NCBI GenBank assembly: GCA_028684815.1
Contig: JAQUFE010000007.1
Location: 1 to 64,000 of the forward strand
DNA: 64,000 nt
Reading direction: 5' to 3'
DNA from: Sulfurimonas sp.
GTDB lineage: Bacteria > Campylobacterota > Campylobacteria > Campylobacterales > Sulfurimonadaceae
In this document: positions 50,414 through 59,795 of the stretch, piece by piece
Layout: the number at the start of each line of letters is the position of its first letter
Position numbering within the stretch: the first letter of the stretch is position 1
The notes under the pieces: generated by a model
What the model saw: only the letters and a program-made list of their open reading frames with translations
Databases searched by the model: none
Told to the model about the DNA's origin: nothing
Position numbers and translations under genes: made by a program

Positions 50414-52692
50414 TAGTTATCCTTTTTTAAATATTTTATTAAATCCTCTTTAGAGAGTGGTTTTGAGTAGTAGTAGCCTTGAAACACATCACACTTACTC
50501 TTTCTTAAGAGATCTATTTGTTCAATGCTCTCAACTCCCTCAGCTAAAGTTTTCATATTAAAATTCTTTCCTATGTTTATTATACTATCTACTAAGTTTT
50601 TTTCGCTTTCATCATACAAGATTTTATCAATAAAACTCTTATCTATCTTTAACTCATCTATAGGTAACTCTCTTAAGATGCTAAGAGATGAGTAGCCAGT
50701 TCCAAAATCATCTAATGATATCTTAATATCATGCTCTTGTATATCATATAGAATAGGCAAAACATCATCTAGGCTCTCTATCGATAGAGATTCAGTGATT
50801 TCAAGCGTTAAAGAGCTTCTGTTGAAGTTCTCTTTAGCTATTGCACTTAGTAGAGTTGATAAGAAGCCAGCTTCCATAAGTTGAACAACTGAGATATTTA
50901 TAGATAGATTAAAAGTGAGATTTAACTCTTTTTGAACCTCTTTTATCTCCCTTAGAGAGGTCTCTATGATAAACTCTCCAAGCTCTTTCATAAGTCCACT
51001 CTCTTCAGCTACATATATAAACTTATCAGGAGGAATAAGTCCAAGCTTCTTGTTTTGCCATCTTACAAGTGCTTCAACCCCACAAAGAGTCTCATCTGCA
51101 TTAATCTGTGGCTGATAAGCCATCCAAAGCTCCCTTGCTTCCAAGGCTCCTCTTAGCTCATGTTCTACATCTGCTCTAAAAGCATTTTGTGTTCGCATCT
51201 CCTCACTAAAAAAACAGTATGAATTTCTAATCTTCTTTGCTTGATACATCGCAGTATCCGCAAGAGATAAAAGCTCTTCAATATTTTGGGCATCCCTTGG
51301 ACACTCAGAGATTCCAATGCTCACACCTGCTCTAAAGTCTCTTTTTTTTACATGATAGATTTTAGATATGTAGACTATTAGTTTTTGTATTTTTATCTCT
51401 AACTCTTGCCTGTCTATATTTCCTACAAATACAATAAACTCATCTCCACCCTGCCTTACTATCATATCCTCTTTATTGAAAAATATATTGAGCCTATTTG
51501 CAACCTCGACCAAGATAGCATCCCCAGTAATATGCCCAAACTTATCATTTATGTTTTTAAAATTATCTAAATCAAGATATAAAATAAAATATTTATCGTT
51601 ATGTAACTCTTTATATTTTTCTATATTTTGGTACATATAGATTCTATTTGGCAGATTTGTTAGAGTGTCGTGCTCTATCTGATGTAGAAGTTCTTCATCT
51701 TTTTTCCTCTCAGATGCAGCAACTCTCCTAAAAAGTATAAAAAGTATGATAAAAGTTAGTATCGACATCGTTATGTGAAAAGATGCCTCTTTAAAAAATT
51801 CTTTTTTTATCCCTTGTGCATCTCCACCAACAGATATCCAAAGTTTATATTTTTTGTTATAAATTAACCCTGCTATATTGTGACCCAAAAGAGAGTTGTT
51901 AAGAAAAAAACTAACAGTTTTCTGGGTCTCTCTCAGCTCCTCTATAGGATATTCATACTTGGAGTAAAAGCTCTCTTTAATACGAGAGAGAAACTCTTTT
52001 TTTATAGGCTTTTCATATAGATCTTTATGAGAATGCTCTTGTTGGCTATAGTATAGTTTATATATATCACCTCTATCATCTATATCTTTTAAAATTATTA
52101 TTCTTTTATTTTTTGAGAGATTTAGTTCATCAAGGTAGTTAGAGTTTTTAGAATTTTTTAGGCCTGCTACTATAACACCTATTATATTTCCATCATCATC
52201 TCTTATAGCTTTTCTAAGTGGGATAATCCACTCATCAATACTGTCAAAATAGTAAGTTTTTGATACTACCATGTACGAAGAGCTAAGAGATCTTTGAAAG
52301 TCATACCTAGTGTTATCACTTTGCATAAAGTTTATATCTTTTTTTTCTACATTTTTACTTGCTATTAAGAGCTGACCATTTACATCTGCTAAACCAATAC
52401 TAACTAAGTAGGGATTGTGTTTTAACAAGAGAGCAAAAATTTTTTGTATTTTCTCATTTGAGTTACTACTATACTCTCTAAATAGCCTCTCACCAACAAT
52501 ACTTAGAAGCATATCTTTTTGCATAAAGTCTGCTTCTATTGATTTGGCAACTATCTGAGTATAGTACTCTACTTGAGTGCAATGCCTCTCATTTATCTCT
52601 TTATAGCTAAAATAAAGGAGCGCCACTAAAAGTAAGATAGCGGCTATTGAGAGTATGTAAAATATCTTCCATATACTGTTTTTTACCATCAT
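50413..52692 (-). CDS. Membrane GGDEF-EAL protein with Cache-type sensor
   Basis: The 759-aa product has an N-terminal helix (about 8-28), a periplasmic Cache-like sensor (about 35-305), a second helix (about 308-326), then GGDEF and EAL domains. The GGDEF motif is intact (VRQGGDEFIVFV) but the usual RxxD inhibitory site is absent. The EAL motif is intact (VEALVRW at about 540), as is DDFGTGYSSL. So it may make or degrade c-di-GMP; which activity dominates is not clear. Its own promoter is at 52722. Confidence 0.92.
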   Translation of the reverse strand: MMVKNSIWKIFYILSIAAILLLVALLYFSYKEINERHCTQVEYYTQIVAKSIEADFMQKDMLLSIVGERLFREYSSNSNEKIQKIFALLLKHNPYLVSIGLADVNGQLLIASKNVEKKDINFMQSDNTRYDFQRSLSSSYMVVSKTYYFDSIDEWIIPLRKAIRDDDGNIIGVIVAGLKNSKNSNYLDELNLSKNKRIIILKDIDDRGDIYKLYYSQQEHSHKDLYEKPIKKEFLSRIKESFYSKYEYPIEELRETQKTVSFFLNNSLLGHNIAGLIYNKKYKLWISVGGDAQGIKKEFFKEASFHITMSILTFIILFILFRRVAASERKKDEELLHQIEHDTLTNLPNRIYMYQNIEKYKELHNDKYFILYLDLDNFKNINDKFGHITGDAILVEVANRLNIFFNKEDMIVRQGGDEFIVFVGNIDRQELEIKIQKLIVYISKIYHVKKRDFRAGVSIGISECPRDAQNIEELLSLADTAMYQAKKIRNSYCFFSEEMRTQNAFRADVEHELRGALEARELWMAYQPQINADETLCGVEALVRWQNKKLGLIPPDKFIYVAEESGLMKELGEFIIETSLREIKEVQKELNLTFNLSINISVVQLMEAGFLSTLLSAIAKENFNRSSLTLEITESLSIESLDDVLPILYDIQEHDIKISLDDFGTGYSSLSILRELPIDELKIDKSFIDKILYDESEKNLVDSIINIGKNFNMKTLAEGVESIEQIDLLRKSKCDVFQGYYYSKPLSKEDLIKYLKKDN

Positions 52693-52721
52693 TTGATTAT
52701 GATACCTAAAGTCTGCTATAT

Positions 52722-52727
52722 ATTATA
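52722..52727 (-). promoter_or_regulatory. -10 box of the GGDEF-EAL gene
   Basis: TATAAT on the minus strand 30 bp upstream of the start at 52692, between it and the nspC stop. Confidence 0.55.
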
Positions 52728-52737
52728 TTTTTCTATA

Positions 52738-53868
52738 TTAAGAGAGTCTGTTTTTGTAATCCTCGTAACCAAAATCCCTTACTATCTCGATATTCCCATC
52801 TCCTTTTTTAAGTGCTAAAGATGGAAGTTTTATACCGTTAAATGTTGTACTTTTAACAAAAGTGTAGTGAATCTGATCTTCAAAAATAACTCTACTTCCA
52901 ACTTCAAGAGGTACTTCAAATGAGTAGTCACCCATAATATCACCAGCTAGACAAGTATTTCCTGCGAGTCTATAGGTAAACTCTTTTTCACTTGCTTCAC
53001 TAGCATCTCTAACCTCTGCACGATATGGCATAGCCATAGTATCTGGCATATGTGCCTCAGCCGAGGCATCTAGTATAGCTATCTTCATGCCATTATCTAC
53101 AATATCTAAAACACTACTTATGAGATATCCACACTCCCAACCAACAGCCTCGCCAGGTTCAAGATATACTTCTACACCATATTTTTCTCTAAAATCTTTG
53201 ATGATTTGTATAAGTTTTTCAACATCATAACCCTCTTTAGTTATATGATGCCCTCCACCAAAGTTTATATATTTTAAACCCTTAAAATAGTTAGAAAACT
53301 TACTCTCAAAAGCTCTTAAGACACCCTCTAAGGCATCTACATTTTGCTCACACAGAGCGTGAAAGTTTAAGCCATCAACATATTCTAAAACTCTCTCATC
53401 AAAGTTTGCTTTAGTTGTGCCTAAACGGCTATAGATGCCACAAGGATTATAAATCTCTTTTGGTGACTCAGAGTATTCTGGATTTATTCTAAGTGAAATT
53501 TCTATCTTAGGATTTACCTCTTTTACTCTAGATGCATACTTAAAGAGTTGATTTGGAGAGTTAAAAACTATATGATCAGAGATGCTAGCTATCTCATCAA
53601 TCTCTTCATCCTTAAAAGCTGGCGAGTAGGTATGAACCTCTTTGCCAAACTCCTCGTAAGCTAGTTTTGCCTCATGAAGTCCACTCGCTGTACAGCCATG
53701 AAGATATCTCTTAACCTGTCCAAAAGTGCTCCACATTGCAAAACCTTTAAGAGCCAGAATTATCTTAGCTCCACTTCTTTTTTGCACATCATCCAAGATA
53801 AGAAGATTTCTCTCTAAAAGCTCCTCTTCACAGACATAACATGGAGTTGGGATATCTTCAATCTTCAT
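52738..53868 (-). CDS. nspC: Carboxynorspermidine decarboxylase
   Basis: NspC removes CO2 from carboxynorspermidine or carboxyspermidine, the last step of the alternative polyamine pathway. The 376-aa product is a fold III PLP enzyme: IILALKGFAMW carries the PLP Lys, then NFGGGHHI, YLEPGEAVGW and LAGNTCLAGDIMGDY with the active-site Cys. It follows the carboxynorspermidine dehydrogenase gene by 4 bp. In C. jejuni this pair makes spermidine. Confidence 0.94.
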   Translation of the reverse strand: MKIEDIPTPCYVCEEELLERNLLILDDVQKRSGAKIILALKGFAMWSTFGQVKRYLHGCTASGLHEAKLAYEEFGKEVHTYSPAFKDEEIDEIASISDHIVFNSPNQLFKYASRVKEVNPKIEISLRINPEYSESPKEIYNPCGIYSRLGTTKANFDERVLEYVDGLNFHALCEQNVDALEGVLRAFESKFSNYFKGLKYINFGGGHHITKEGYDVEKLIQIIKDFREKYGVEVYLEPGEAVGWECGYLISSVLDIVDNGMKIAILDASAEAHMPDTMAMPYRAEVRDASEASEKEFTYRLAGNTCLAGDIMGDYSFEVPLEVGSRVIFEDQIHYTFVKSTTFNGIKLPSLALKKGDGNIEIVRDFGYEDYKNRLS

Positions 53869-53872
53869 CTTC

Positions 53873-55057
53873 TTATACTTCCATCTCTTTTATCTCCCAA
53901 GGAAGCCCCTGACTGTTCATCTCATCCATAAACGGGTCTGGGTCGAGTTGCTCTAGGTTAAAAACGCCCTCCCCACTCCACTTTCCTTGTAGCATTAGTT
54001 TCGCACCTATCATCGCTGGAACTCCAGTTGAGTATGAAACACCTTGAGAGTTTGTCTCAGCGAAGCAGTCCTCATGATCTTTTACTTGATAGATATATAT
54101 CTTTCTTTTCTTACCATCTTTTACACCTTCAACTAAAACACCGATATTTGTTTTGCCTGTTGTTCTAGGGCCTAGTGAAGCTGGGTCTGGTAAAAGAGTC
54201 TTTAAAAACTCCATAGGAACTATCTTCATACCTTTGTGCTCAACTTCTTTGATGCCTAGCATCCCCACATTTTCCAAGCACTTCATGTGAGTCAGATAAC
54301 TCTGCCCAAAAGTCATAAAAAATCTTATACGTTTTAAGCCTTTAATGTTCTTTACAAGTGACTCTAACTCTTCATGGTAGAGTAAGTAAGAGTCTTTTGG
54401 ACCAACTTCAGGATAATCCCAAACTTGCATAATCTCCATAGGTTCAGTCTCTATCCAATCACCATTTTCCCAGTAACGACCTTTTGAACTTACTTCTCTA
54501 AGGTTTATCTCAGGGTTGAAGTTTGTAGCAAAAGCGTAACCATGATCTCCAGCGTTACAATCAAGAATATCTATGGTGTGAATCTCGTCAAAGTAGTGTT
54601 TTTGCGCATAAGCACAAAAAACATTTGTAGCACCTGGATCAAATCCGCTCCCTAGTACTCCCATAATCCCAGCTTTTTTAAATGCCGCATCTCTCTCCCA
54701 CTGAAGTTTATACTCAAACTTAGCCTCATCTGGATGCTCATAGTTTGCAGTGTCGAGATATGGCGTCTGTGTTGCTATACAAGCATCCATGATAGTTAAG
54801 TCTTGATATGGAAGTGCTACATTTATAACGATGTCAGCATCTACATCTTTTATAAGTTTTATAAGCTCCTCTGTATTGTCCGCATCTACACTTCTAGTCT
54901 CAATGTCAGCATCTGGCAAGTCACTCTTTATAAGATCGCATCTTGCAATAGTTCTACTCGCTAAAACGATGCGACCAAATACATCTGAATTTTGTACACA
55001 TTTATGTACGACTACGCGGCTGACTCCGCCAGCTCCAATTATCAAAGTTGTTTTCAT
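53873..55057 (-). CDS. Carboxynorspermidine/carboxyspermidine dehydrogenase (saccharopine dehydrogenase family)
   Basis: The enzyme condenses aspartate semialdehyde with putrescine or diaminopropane and reduces the product with NADPH. The 394-aa product has the Rossmann motif LIIGAGGVSRVVVHKC, then VLASRT, DIVINVALPYQDL and LGSGFDPGATNVFCAY. Saccharopine dehydrogenase is a relative, but the neighbouring nspC fixes the call. The ATG at 55057 is chosen because GGGAG lies just upstream; an in-frame TTG at 55069 overlaps that site. Confidence 0.92.
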   Translation of the reverse strand: MKTTLIIGAGGVSRVVVHKCVQNSDVFGRIVLASRTIARCDLIKSDLPDADIETRSVDADNTEELIKLIKDVDADIVINVALPYQDLTIMDACIATQTPYLDTANYEHPDEAKFEYKLQWERDAAFKKAGIMGVLGSGFDPGATNVFCAYAQKHYFDEIHTIDILDCNAGDHGYAFATNFNPEINLREVSSKGRYWENGDWIETEPMEIMQVWDYPEVGPKDSYLLYHEELESLVKNIKGLKRIRFFMTFGQSYLTHMKCLENVGMLGIKEVEHKGMKIVPMEFLKTLLPDPASLGPRTTGKTNIGVLVEGVKDGKKRKIYIYQVKDHEDCFAETNSQGVSYSTGVPAMIGAKLMLQGKWSGEGVFNLEQLDPDPFMDEMNSQGLPWEIKEMEV

Positions 55058-55115
55058 TTTTTCTCCCAAATTGTCTTTATATATAAATTTTATTTTGACT
55101 CTATTTACTACTGTG

Positions 55116-55121
55116 ATTATA
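55116..55121 (-). promoter_or_regulatory. -10 box of the carboxynorspermidine gene pair
   Basis: TATAAT on the minus strand about 59 bp upstream of the dehydrogenase start and just after the dgkA stop, so the polyamine pair can be transcribed separately from the lipid genes. Confidence 0.55.
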
Positions 55122-55146
55122 GCAGTTCTAATAATTTTTGCTAACC

Positions 55147-55524
55147 CTATACCAACTCAAAAGCCACAACAAGTGTAAAAATCCACACAAGTGCTGTAAC
55201 TATAAGGCTCATAAGCACTAGCGTAGCTCCAGCATCTTTTGCTCTCTTTGCCAGAATATGATAGTCAGTTGTCACAAGGTCAACTACTCTTTCGATAGAA
55301 CTGTTTGTAATCTCTGCTAAAATAGGCAAAAATAGAGAGATAAACAAGATGCTAGAGTATCCAAAACTTAGAGGTAATACCCAAGCCACCAAACCCATTA
55401 CACTAAGAAGCAGAAGTTGCCACTTAAATGATGTTTCATTTTTTGTAATATCCACAAAGCCCTCAAGAGCGTAGATGCCATTACGAAATAGTGAGTGCTT
55501 AGGCTTGTTTAGTTTCATGTTCAT
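55147..55524 (-). CDS. dgkA: Diacylglycerol kinase
   Basis: DgkA returns diacylglycerol to phosphatidic acid in the inner membrane. The 125-aa product has three membrane helices and the signature EITNSSIERVVDL followed by AKDAGATLVLMS. The N-terminal RNGIYALEGFVDITKNETSF also fits the family. It overlaps the MFS-PlsC gene by 26 bp in another frame, so the two are coupled, and both act in phospholipid turnover. Confidence 0.94.
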   Translation of the reverse strand: MNMKLNKPKHSLFRNGIYALEGFVDITKNETSFKWQLLLLSVMGLVAWVLPLSFGYSSILFISLFLPILAEITNSSIERVVDLVTTDYHILAKRAKDAGATLVLMSLIVTALVWIFTLVVAFELV

Positions 55525-57328
55525 CCTTTAGATTTTTTATAATATTTCTTGTTTCATTTGCTTTTGTATCTCTACATATTGGCTTAGAAAAATAGACCAC
55601 AACATCCCTTTTTGTAAAAAATTTAAACTCTCTGTTTTTTGAGAATATACTTCCTTGCATACCATCTATAAAAAAAGTACAGATAGAACCATCATAGTCG
55701 CTAGAGATAAATTCATAGCCCTTGTAAAACTCTCCTAGCTCTCCATCAGGGCTTATTTTGCCCTCTGGAAACAGAGCCACTATTTTACCCTTTTTTAATC
55801 TCAGAGATGCCTCTTTAAATGCACCATTTGAAGCTTTTTTTGAGATGGGTATAAGCGAGCCTTTTCTCAGAACTATGTTAAAAAACCTGTTGTTATAGAT
55901 ATCTTTGTCTATCATAAAGTTTATACGCTTCTCTATTGGCATCTGGATAATTGCCCAATCAATCCAGCTAACATGATTCCCTAAGAGTAAAATAGCTCCA
56001 CTCTTTGGGATGTTTTCAAGTCCCTCGTAACGAAACCTATATCTTATCTTAAGAAGCATCTCTACAAGCGCCCAAAATGAGATAACAAAATATCTACGCA
56101 CTAAGATGAAAGAGAGATAAGCTCCCACTAAGCTCATAAGATAAAAGAGTGAGATAGCACTCGTTCCAAAGAATGCAAAAAGAGTAGTTAAAAGTAAAAA
56201 AGAGACCATAAAGATATTTTGTACAAAGTTGTTTCCAGCCAATATTATACCAAGATGAACTCTCGGCGCTTTAAGCTGTATAAGAGAGTTTAGTGGCACC
56301 ATAATGAAGCCTGAAAAGATTCCAAAAAGAGCAAAAAGTAAGACCAAACTCAGCATTGATTCACAAGATGGAATAATCAAAACTACAATAGTTATCCCCA
56401 CTGCCCCGATAGTTGCAACTCCGCTATTTACATAGTACTTTGAAAGAGCAGCTGCAAGAAATGAGCCAGCTATGATGCCAAAACCAGCCATCGCCATAGC
56501 ACCTTGAACATAGATGGCATTTGTAATGCCTAGCTCTCCCTTTGCAAACTCTCCAAATATAGCAAGAACTACTTGCGAGATAGACCAAAATAGACTAAGA
56601 GCTAGTATGGCGTCAAATATTTCTCTGTTTCTCTTAAGCGTTTTGATATTTTTATGAAGATACTCGGCTCTTATATATCGCTTGAAATTAAACTTCTTTT
56701 GGCTTGCTCCGACCATCATATTTGGAAGATTTGAAGCTAAAAACCACTCAATAACTGAGCCTAAAACTAAAAGCCAACCAAGAGGAGCTATAGCCCTTAA
56801 AACATCCTCTTTAGTCTCAAAATTATCAGCTAAAGAAATTTCAAACAAAACTGTATAAAAGATTATTCCACTTAGTATTGCCACCGTTGTAACCGCTTGA
56901 ACTGCACCATTTCCAAGGCTTATAAACTTTAGTCCTACTAACTCTTTTATATATCCATACTTTGCAGGGCTATAGATGGCACTTTGAAGAGCGAGCATAA
57001 AGGTCATAAAAAATGCAGTATAAAACCAGCCCTCATAGTAAGAGTATGTGATAAGAAGCGTGATGGCGACCGCTAAAGCCGAAGAGTGTTTCATGATGGT
57101 GCTCTTAGCAAATCTATCAGCTAAAAATCCAGAGGGAGAGAAGAGTAAGATAAAAGGTAGAAGTATCAGAGCGTTTACAATCGCAGTTAAGACAATCTGC
57201 ATCTCACCATCATAAACTTTAAAAACAGTGTTTTGTATAATAATCTTATGTCCTAAGTCTGTAAAAGCGTTTAAAAAAACTACTATAAGGTAGTTTATAA
57301 CTCCTACAATCTTGAACATTTCTCTCAA
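55499..57328 (-). CDS. MFS lysophospholipid transporter fused to a PlsC-type acyltransferase
   Basis: The 609-aa product has an N-terminal major facilitator domain of about 12 helices (about 5-410), similar to LplT, and a C-terminal acyltransferase (about 430-600). The acyltransferase motifs are GNHVSWIDWAII (H-x4-D) and VALFPEGKISPDGEL. The layout matches the LplT-Aas system that flips lysophospholipid inward and re-acylates it, but the AMP-binding third is missing. It lies between DUF695 (4-bp gap) and dgkA. Confidence 0.88.
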   Translation of the reverse strand: MREMFKIVGVINYLIVVFLNAFTDLGHKIIIQNTVFKVYDGEMQIVLTAIVNALILLPFILLFSPSGFLADRFAKSTIMKHSSALAVAITLLITYSYYEGWFYTAFFMTFMLALQSAIYSPAKYGYIKELVGLKFISLGNGAVQAVTTVAILSGIIFYTVLFEISLADNFETKEDVLRAIAPLGWLLVLGSVIEWFLASNLPNMMVGASQKKFNFKRYIRAEYLHKNIKTLKRNREIFDAILALSLFWSISQVVLAIFGEFAKGELGITNAIYVQGAMAMAGFGIIAGSFLAAALSKYYVNSGVATIGAVGITIVVLIIPSCESMLSLVLLFALFGIFSGFIMVPLNSLIQLKAPRVHLGIILAGNNFVQNIFMVSFLLLTTLFAFFGTSAISLFYLMSLVGAYLSFILVRRYFVISFWALVEMLLKIRYRFRYEGLENIPKSGAILLLGNHVSWIDWAIIQMPIEKRINFMIDKDIYNNRFFNIVLRKGSLIPISKKASNGAFKEASLRLKKGKIVALFPEGKISPDGELGEFYKGYEFISSDYDGSICTFFIDGMQGSIFSKNREFKFFTKRDVVVYFSKPICRDTKANETRNIIKNLKDEHETKQA

Positions 57329-57332
57329 AGGG

Positions 57333-58043
57333 TTACTCTTTTGTTGCTAGAGTTGTGCTCCAGCCCTCATAGTATCCGCCATAAGCTTTTGCACTTAGGT
57401 ATAACTCATTTACAACTTCACTAACCTCTTTGTTTGTTAGTGCATGGACTTTTAAAAGTGCGATGCCATTATCAAACTCATCACTACTTATCTCATCTTT
57501 AAATCTTACACCCTCGAGGTTTAAGTTATCTAAAAATTTCTCTTTTTGTGATGGAGTCTCAAAAGAGAGATAGTGTTCAACATCTCTTTTTACACTCAAA
57601 TCATCTTCTTCTTCTTCAAGCATAAAGATGATTTTGTCACTCTCTATGTGACAAAATTCTAACTCACTAGGATAGAGCTCTTTTTCATAAAAATTCCACT
57701 TTGTATCTCTTACAACATTACTTTCATAAACATAAGAGGATGGAGTAAGTATATTTGAAGTGATAGCATCTAAGCGTTTTGAATCCATTGCATAGAAGTA
57801 AAGTTCTGCCCAACCATCATAGAGCCTACTTCCTACAAAAACTGCTCTATCTATATGTTCTAGTGCAATTATTAGTGACTCTTTTGTCTCTAAAAACTCT
57901 TCGTAGCTATCATCCGTGGTAGCATCTTGCTTTAAAAACACACTAAACAACCAAGGATTCATCTCTTTTGCAAAAGGTGCTTCAAGATTTGTCTCTATAA
58001 TCATCTCGCAAGAGTCTTGGACTCTCTTAAATATCTCTCTCAT
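57333..58043 (-). CDS. DUF695 domain protein with RraB-like C-terminus
   Basis: The 236-aa product has a DUF695 domain (about 1-130, with WLFSVFLKQD and DRAVFVGSRLYDGWAELYFY). The C-terminal part (about 140-230) resembles the RNase E inhibitor family RraB: VEHYLSFETPSQKEKFLDNL, then AKAYGGYYEGWSTTL. The function is not established. It is the first gene of a run with the MFS-PlsC fusion and dgkA. Confidence 0.78.
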   Translation of the reverse strand: MREIFKRVQDSCEMIIETNLEAPFAKEMNPWLFSVFLKQDATTDDSYEEFLETKESLIIALEHIDRAVFVGSRLYDGWAELYFYAMDSKRLDAITSNILTPSSYVYESNVVRDTKWNFYEKELYPSELEFCHIESDKIIFMLEEEEDDLSVKRDVEHYLSFETPSQKEKFLDNLNLEGVRFKDEISSDEFDNGIALLKVHALTNKEVSEVVNELYLSAKAYGGYYEGWSTTLATKE

Positions 58044-58067
58044 TTGACTCTTTTATATTTTTAGTGC

Positions 58068-58073
58068 ATTATA
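58068..58073 (-). promoter_or_regulatory. -10 box of the DUF695 run
   Basis: TATAAT on the minus strand 25 bp upstream of the DUF695 start. Confidence 0.55.
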
Positions 58074-58099
58074 TCTCATTAATAATAAAAGACACAAAA

Positions 58100-59770
58100 T
58101 CAGTCGTATATCAAAACCTCAAAAGCATCTTTATAAACAATAGGATAAGAAATCTTTGCAAAGTTATATGCATCCCTATACTCTTTAATCTCTTCTTGAT
58201 TTTGTTCTTTTGTTATAAAGTAGATTCCATTTACAACAGCTTCATGTTTTAGTAGAGGATATTTTTTATATAAGAGATTTAAAAACTCGACTCCATTTTT
58301 AAACCCAGAGCCTTTAAAATCATAATCTATAACTATTTTATTTGGCTTATTACTGCACAACCACGCTTCAAAAATTGCACTCTTTGCAAAACAAAAAACA
58401 CCCCAGTTTTTAAAAGTATTTCCAATCGTATCTTTAAAAAACTCGAGTGTTTTTAACTCCCCTGATATGACTGCAAGTTTTTGCATCTCAAAAGGGGCGT
58501 AGTCTCTTAACTCTTTAGTAGTCACTTTGCCCTTAAAGTGTAAAAATGTAGAGCTAGATGGAATTGACTTTGGCATATTTTTCTTAAAAAATCTATGTAT
58601 CTCACTTGAAGCTTTAGCTCTTTTAAATATATAGAACTCAATGTTTGAGCAGTAACATCCTCTTAATGCGTATGTTATTTTTAGTATTTTACTCAAACGA
58701 TTTTTTAGTTCTATACCTAAAATTTTTGAGGAATGAACTGCTTTAATACTCTTAAAAATCTCTCTATTTTTTAAATAGTTATATAAAAATTCTGAAAACT
58801 CAACTATCTCTTTATACTCAAACATAAGTTTTAAAAGTTTTTCATCTTCAAACTCACAATCTATCTTGATAAATTCTTTTATTATGTACTCAAAGTGTTG
58901 AGCATAGAGTTTGCTATCTTTTGCAGAGAACTTCTTTACATGACTTGTCGCCATAGAGAGCGTATCAAAAGTGTGTGAGACAAGTGCAGTTATTATCTCA
59001 CTTGGGCGTAAATCTGTAGAGTTTACGTAGTCTAACTCTCTTTTAAAACCATCCATAAGCCCTAATCGACTCTTTTTTATATGAGATGAACTTTCAGAAT
59101 GTTTAAGTAAACACTTGATTTTTTTATGACTTACCTTATGATCAATTAGCATCTCAAAGAGGTAGATGCTAAGTATGGAGTAGAGAAGCTCTGGATATTC
59201 ATCTTGTGTTATTTGTGCATAAGAAAATGACTCATCTATAATCATATCCAGATTAGCACAGACCGAATCTATACCTATATCTTCAAGATATAAAAAACAT
59301 ATTTTTTCTATAAACTCTTTTTTTTCTACTTGCTCTATCTTTATCTTTTGTAGCTCTATGTTTTTCAATACCTTCTGTTTTTGCAGGGATTTAAACCCTT
59401 CTGCAAAACTCTCATATCTAAACGGTTTATAGATAATGCCTAAGATGCTATCTTCTATCTCCCTCTTAAGCATGAGCTGTGTGCTTGAAGATGTTACAAA
59501 AACAACTTCAAGATCAGATAATTTACCAGTATCTTTTAATATCTCAATAAATTCGTCACCGTTTAGGTACGGCATATTTATATCGGTAATGATGAGTTTT
59601 ATACCATAAGCCCTTCCCATAACCTCAAAAGCCTCCATGCCATCAGATGCACTGTAGATGGAATCCTCTGTAAAGTTATATCCCTCTATTTTGTTCACTA
59701 GGAGTGATCTTTTTATAATTTTGATAATCATAGGACTATCGTCAACTATAAGTGCGGGGGTAACGCTCAT
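58100..59770 (-). CDS. Response regulator with a second, degenerate receiver-like domain
   Basis: The 556-aa product has an N-terminal receiver domain (about 1-130): acidic pair Asp10-Asp11, phosphoacceptor Asp63 in IITDINMPYLNG, VTSSS, and the Lys in IYKPF. The middle (about 135-425) is helical with no family I recognise. The last 120 residues look like another receiver: KIVIDYDFKGSGFKNGVEFL, YFITKEQ, and YPIVYKDAFEVLI. There is no DNA-binding or enzymatic output domain. It follows ribB by 25 bp in the same direction. Confidence 0.8.
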   Translation of the reverse strand: MSVTPALIVDDSPMIIKIIKRSLLVNKIEGYNFTEDSIYSASDGMEAFEVMGRAYGIKLIITDINMPYLNGDEFIEILKDTGKLSDLEVVFVTSSSTQLMLKREIEDSILGIIYKPFRYESFAEGFKSLQKQKVLKNIELQKIKIEQVEKKEFIEKICFLYLEDIGIDSVCANLDMIIDESFSYAQITQDEYPELLYSILSIYLFEMLIDHKVSHKKIKCLLKHSESSSHIKKSRLGLMDGFKRELDYVNSTDLRPSEIITALVSHTFDTLSMATSHVKKFSAKDSKLYAQHFEYIIKEFIKIDCEFEDEKLLKLMFEYKEIVEFSEFLYNYLKNREIFKSIKAVHSSKILGIELKNRLSKILKITYALRGCYCSNIEFYIFKRAKASSEIHRFFKKNMPKSIPSSSTFLHFKGKVTTKELRDYAPFEMQKLAVISGELKTLEFFKDTIGNTFKNWGVFCFAKSAIFEAWLCSNKPNKIVIDYDFKGSGFKNGVEFLNLLYKKYPLLKHEAVVNGIYFITKEQNQEEIKEYRDAYNFAKISYPIVYKDAFEVLIYD

Positions 59771-59795
59771 GACTTTTCTTGCATCTATTAAGTTC

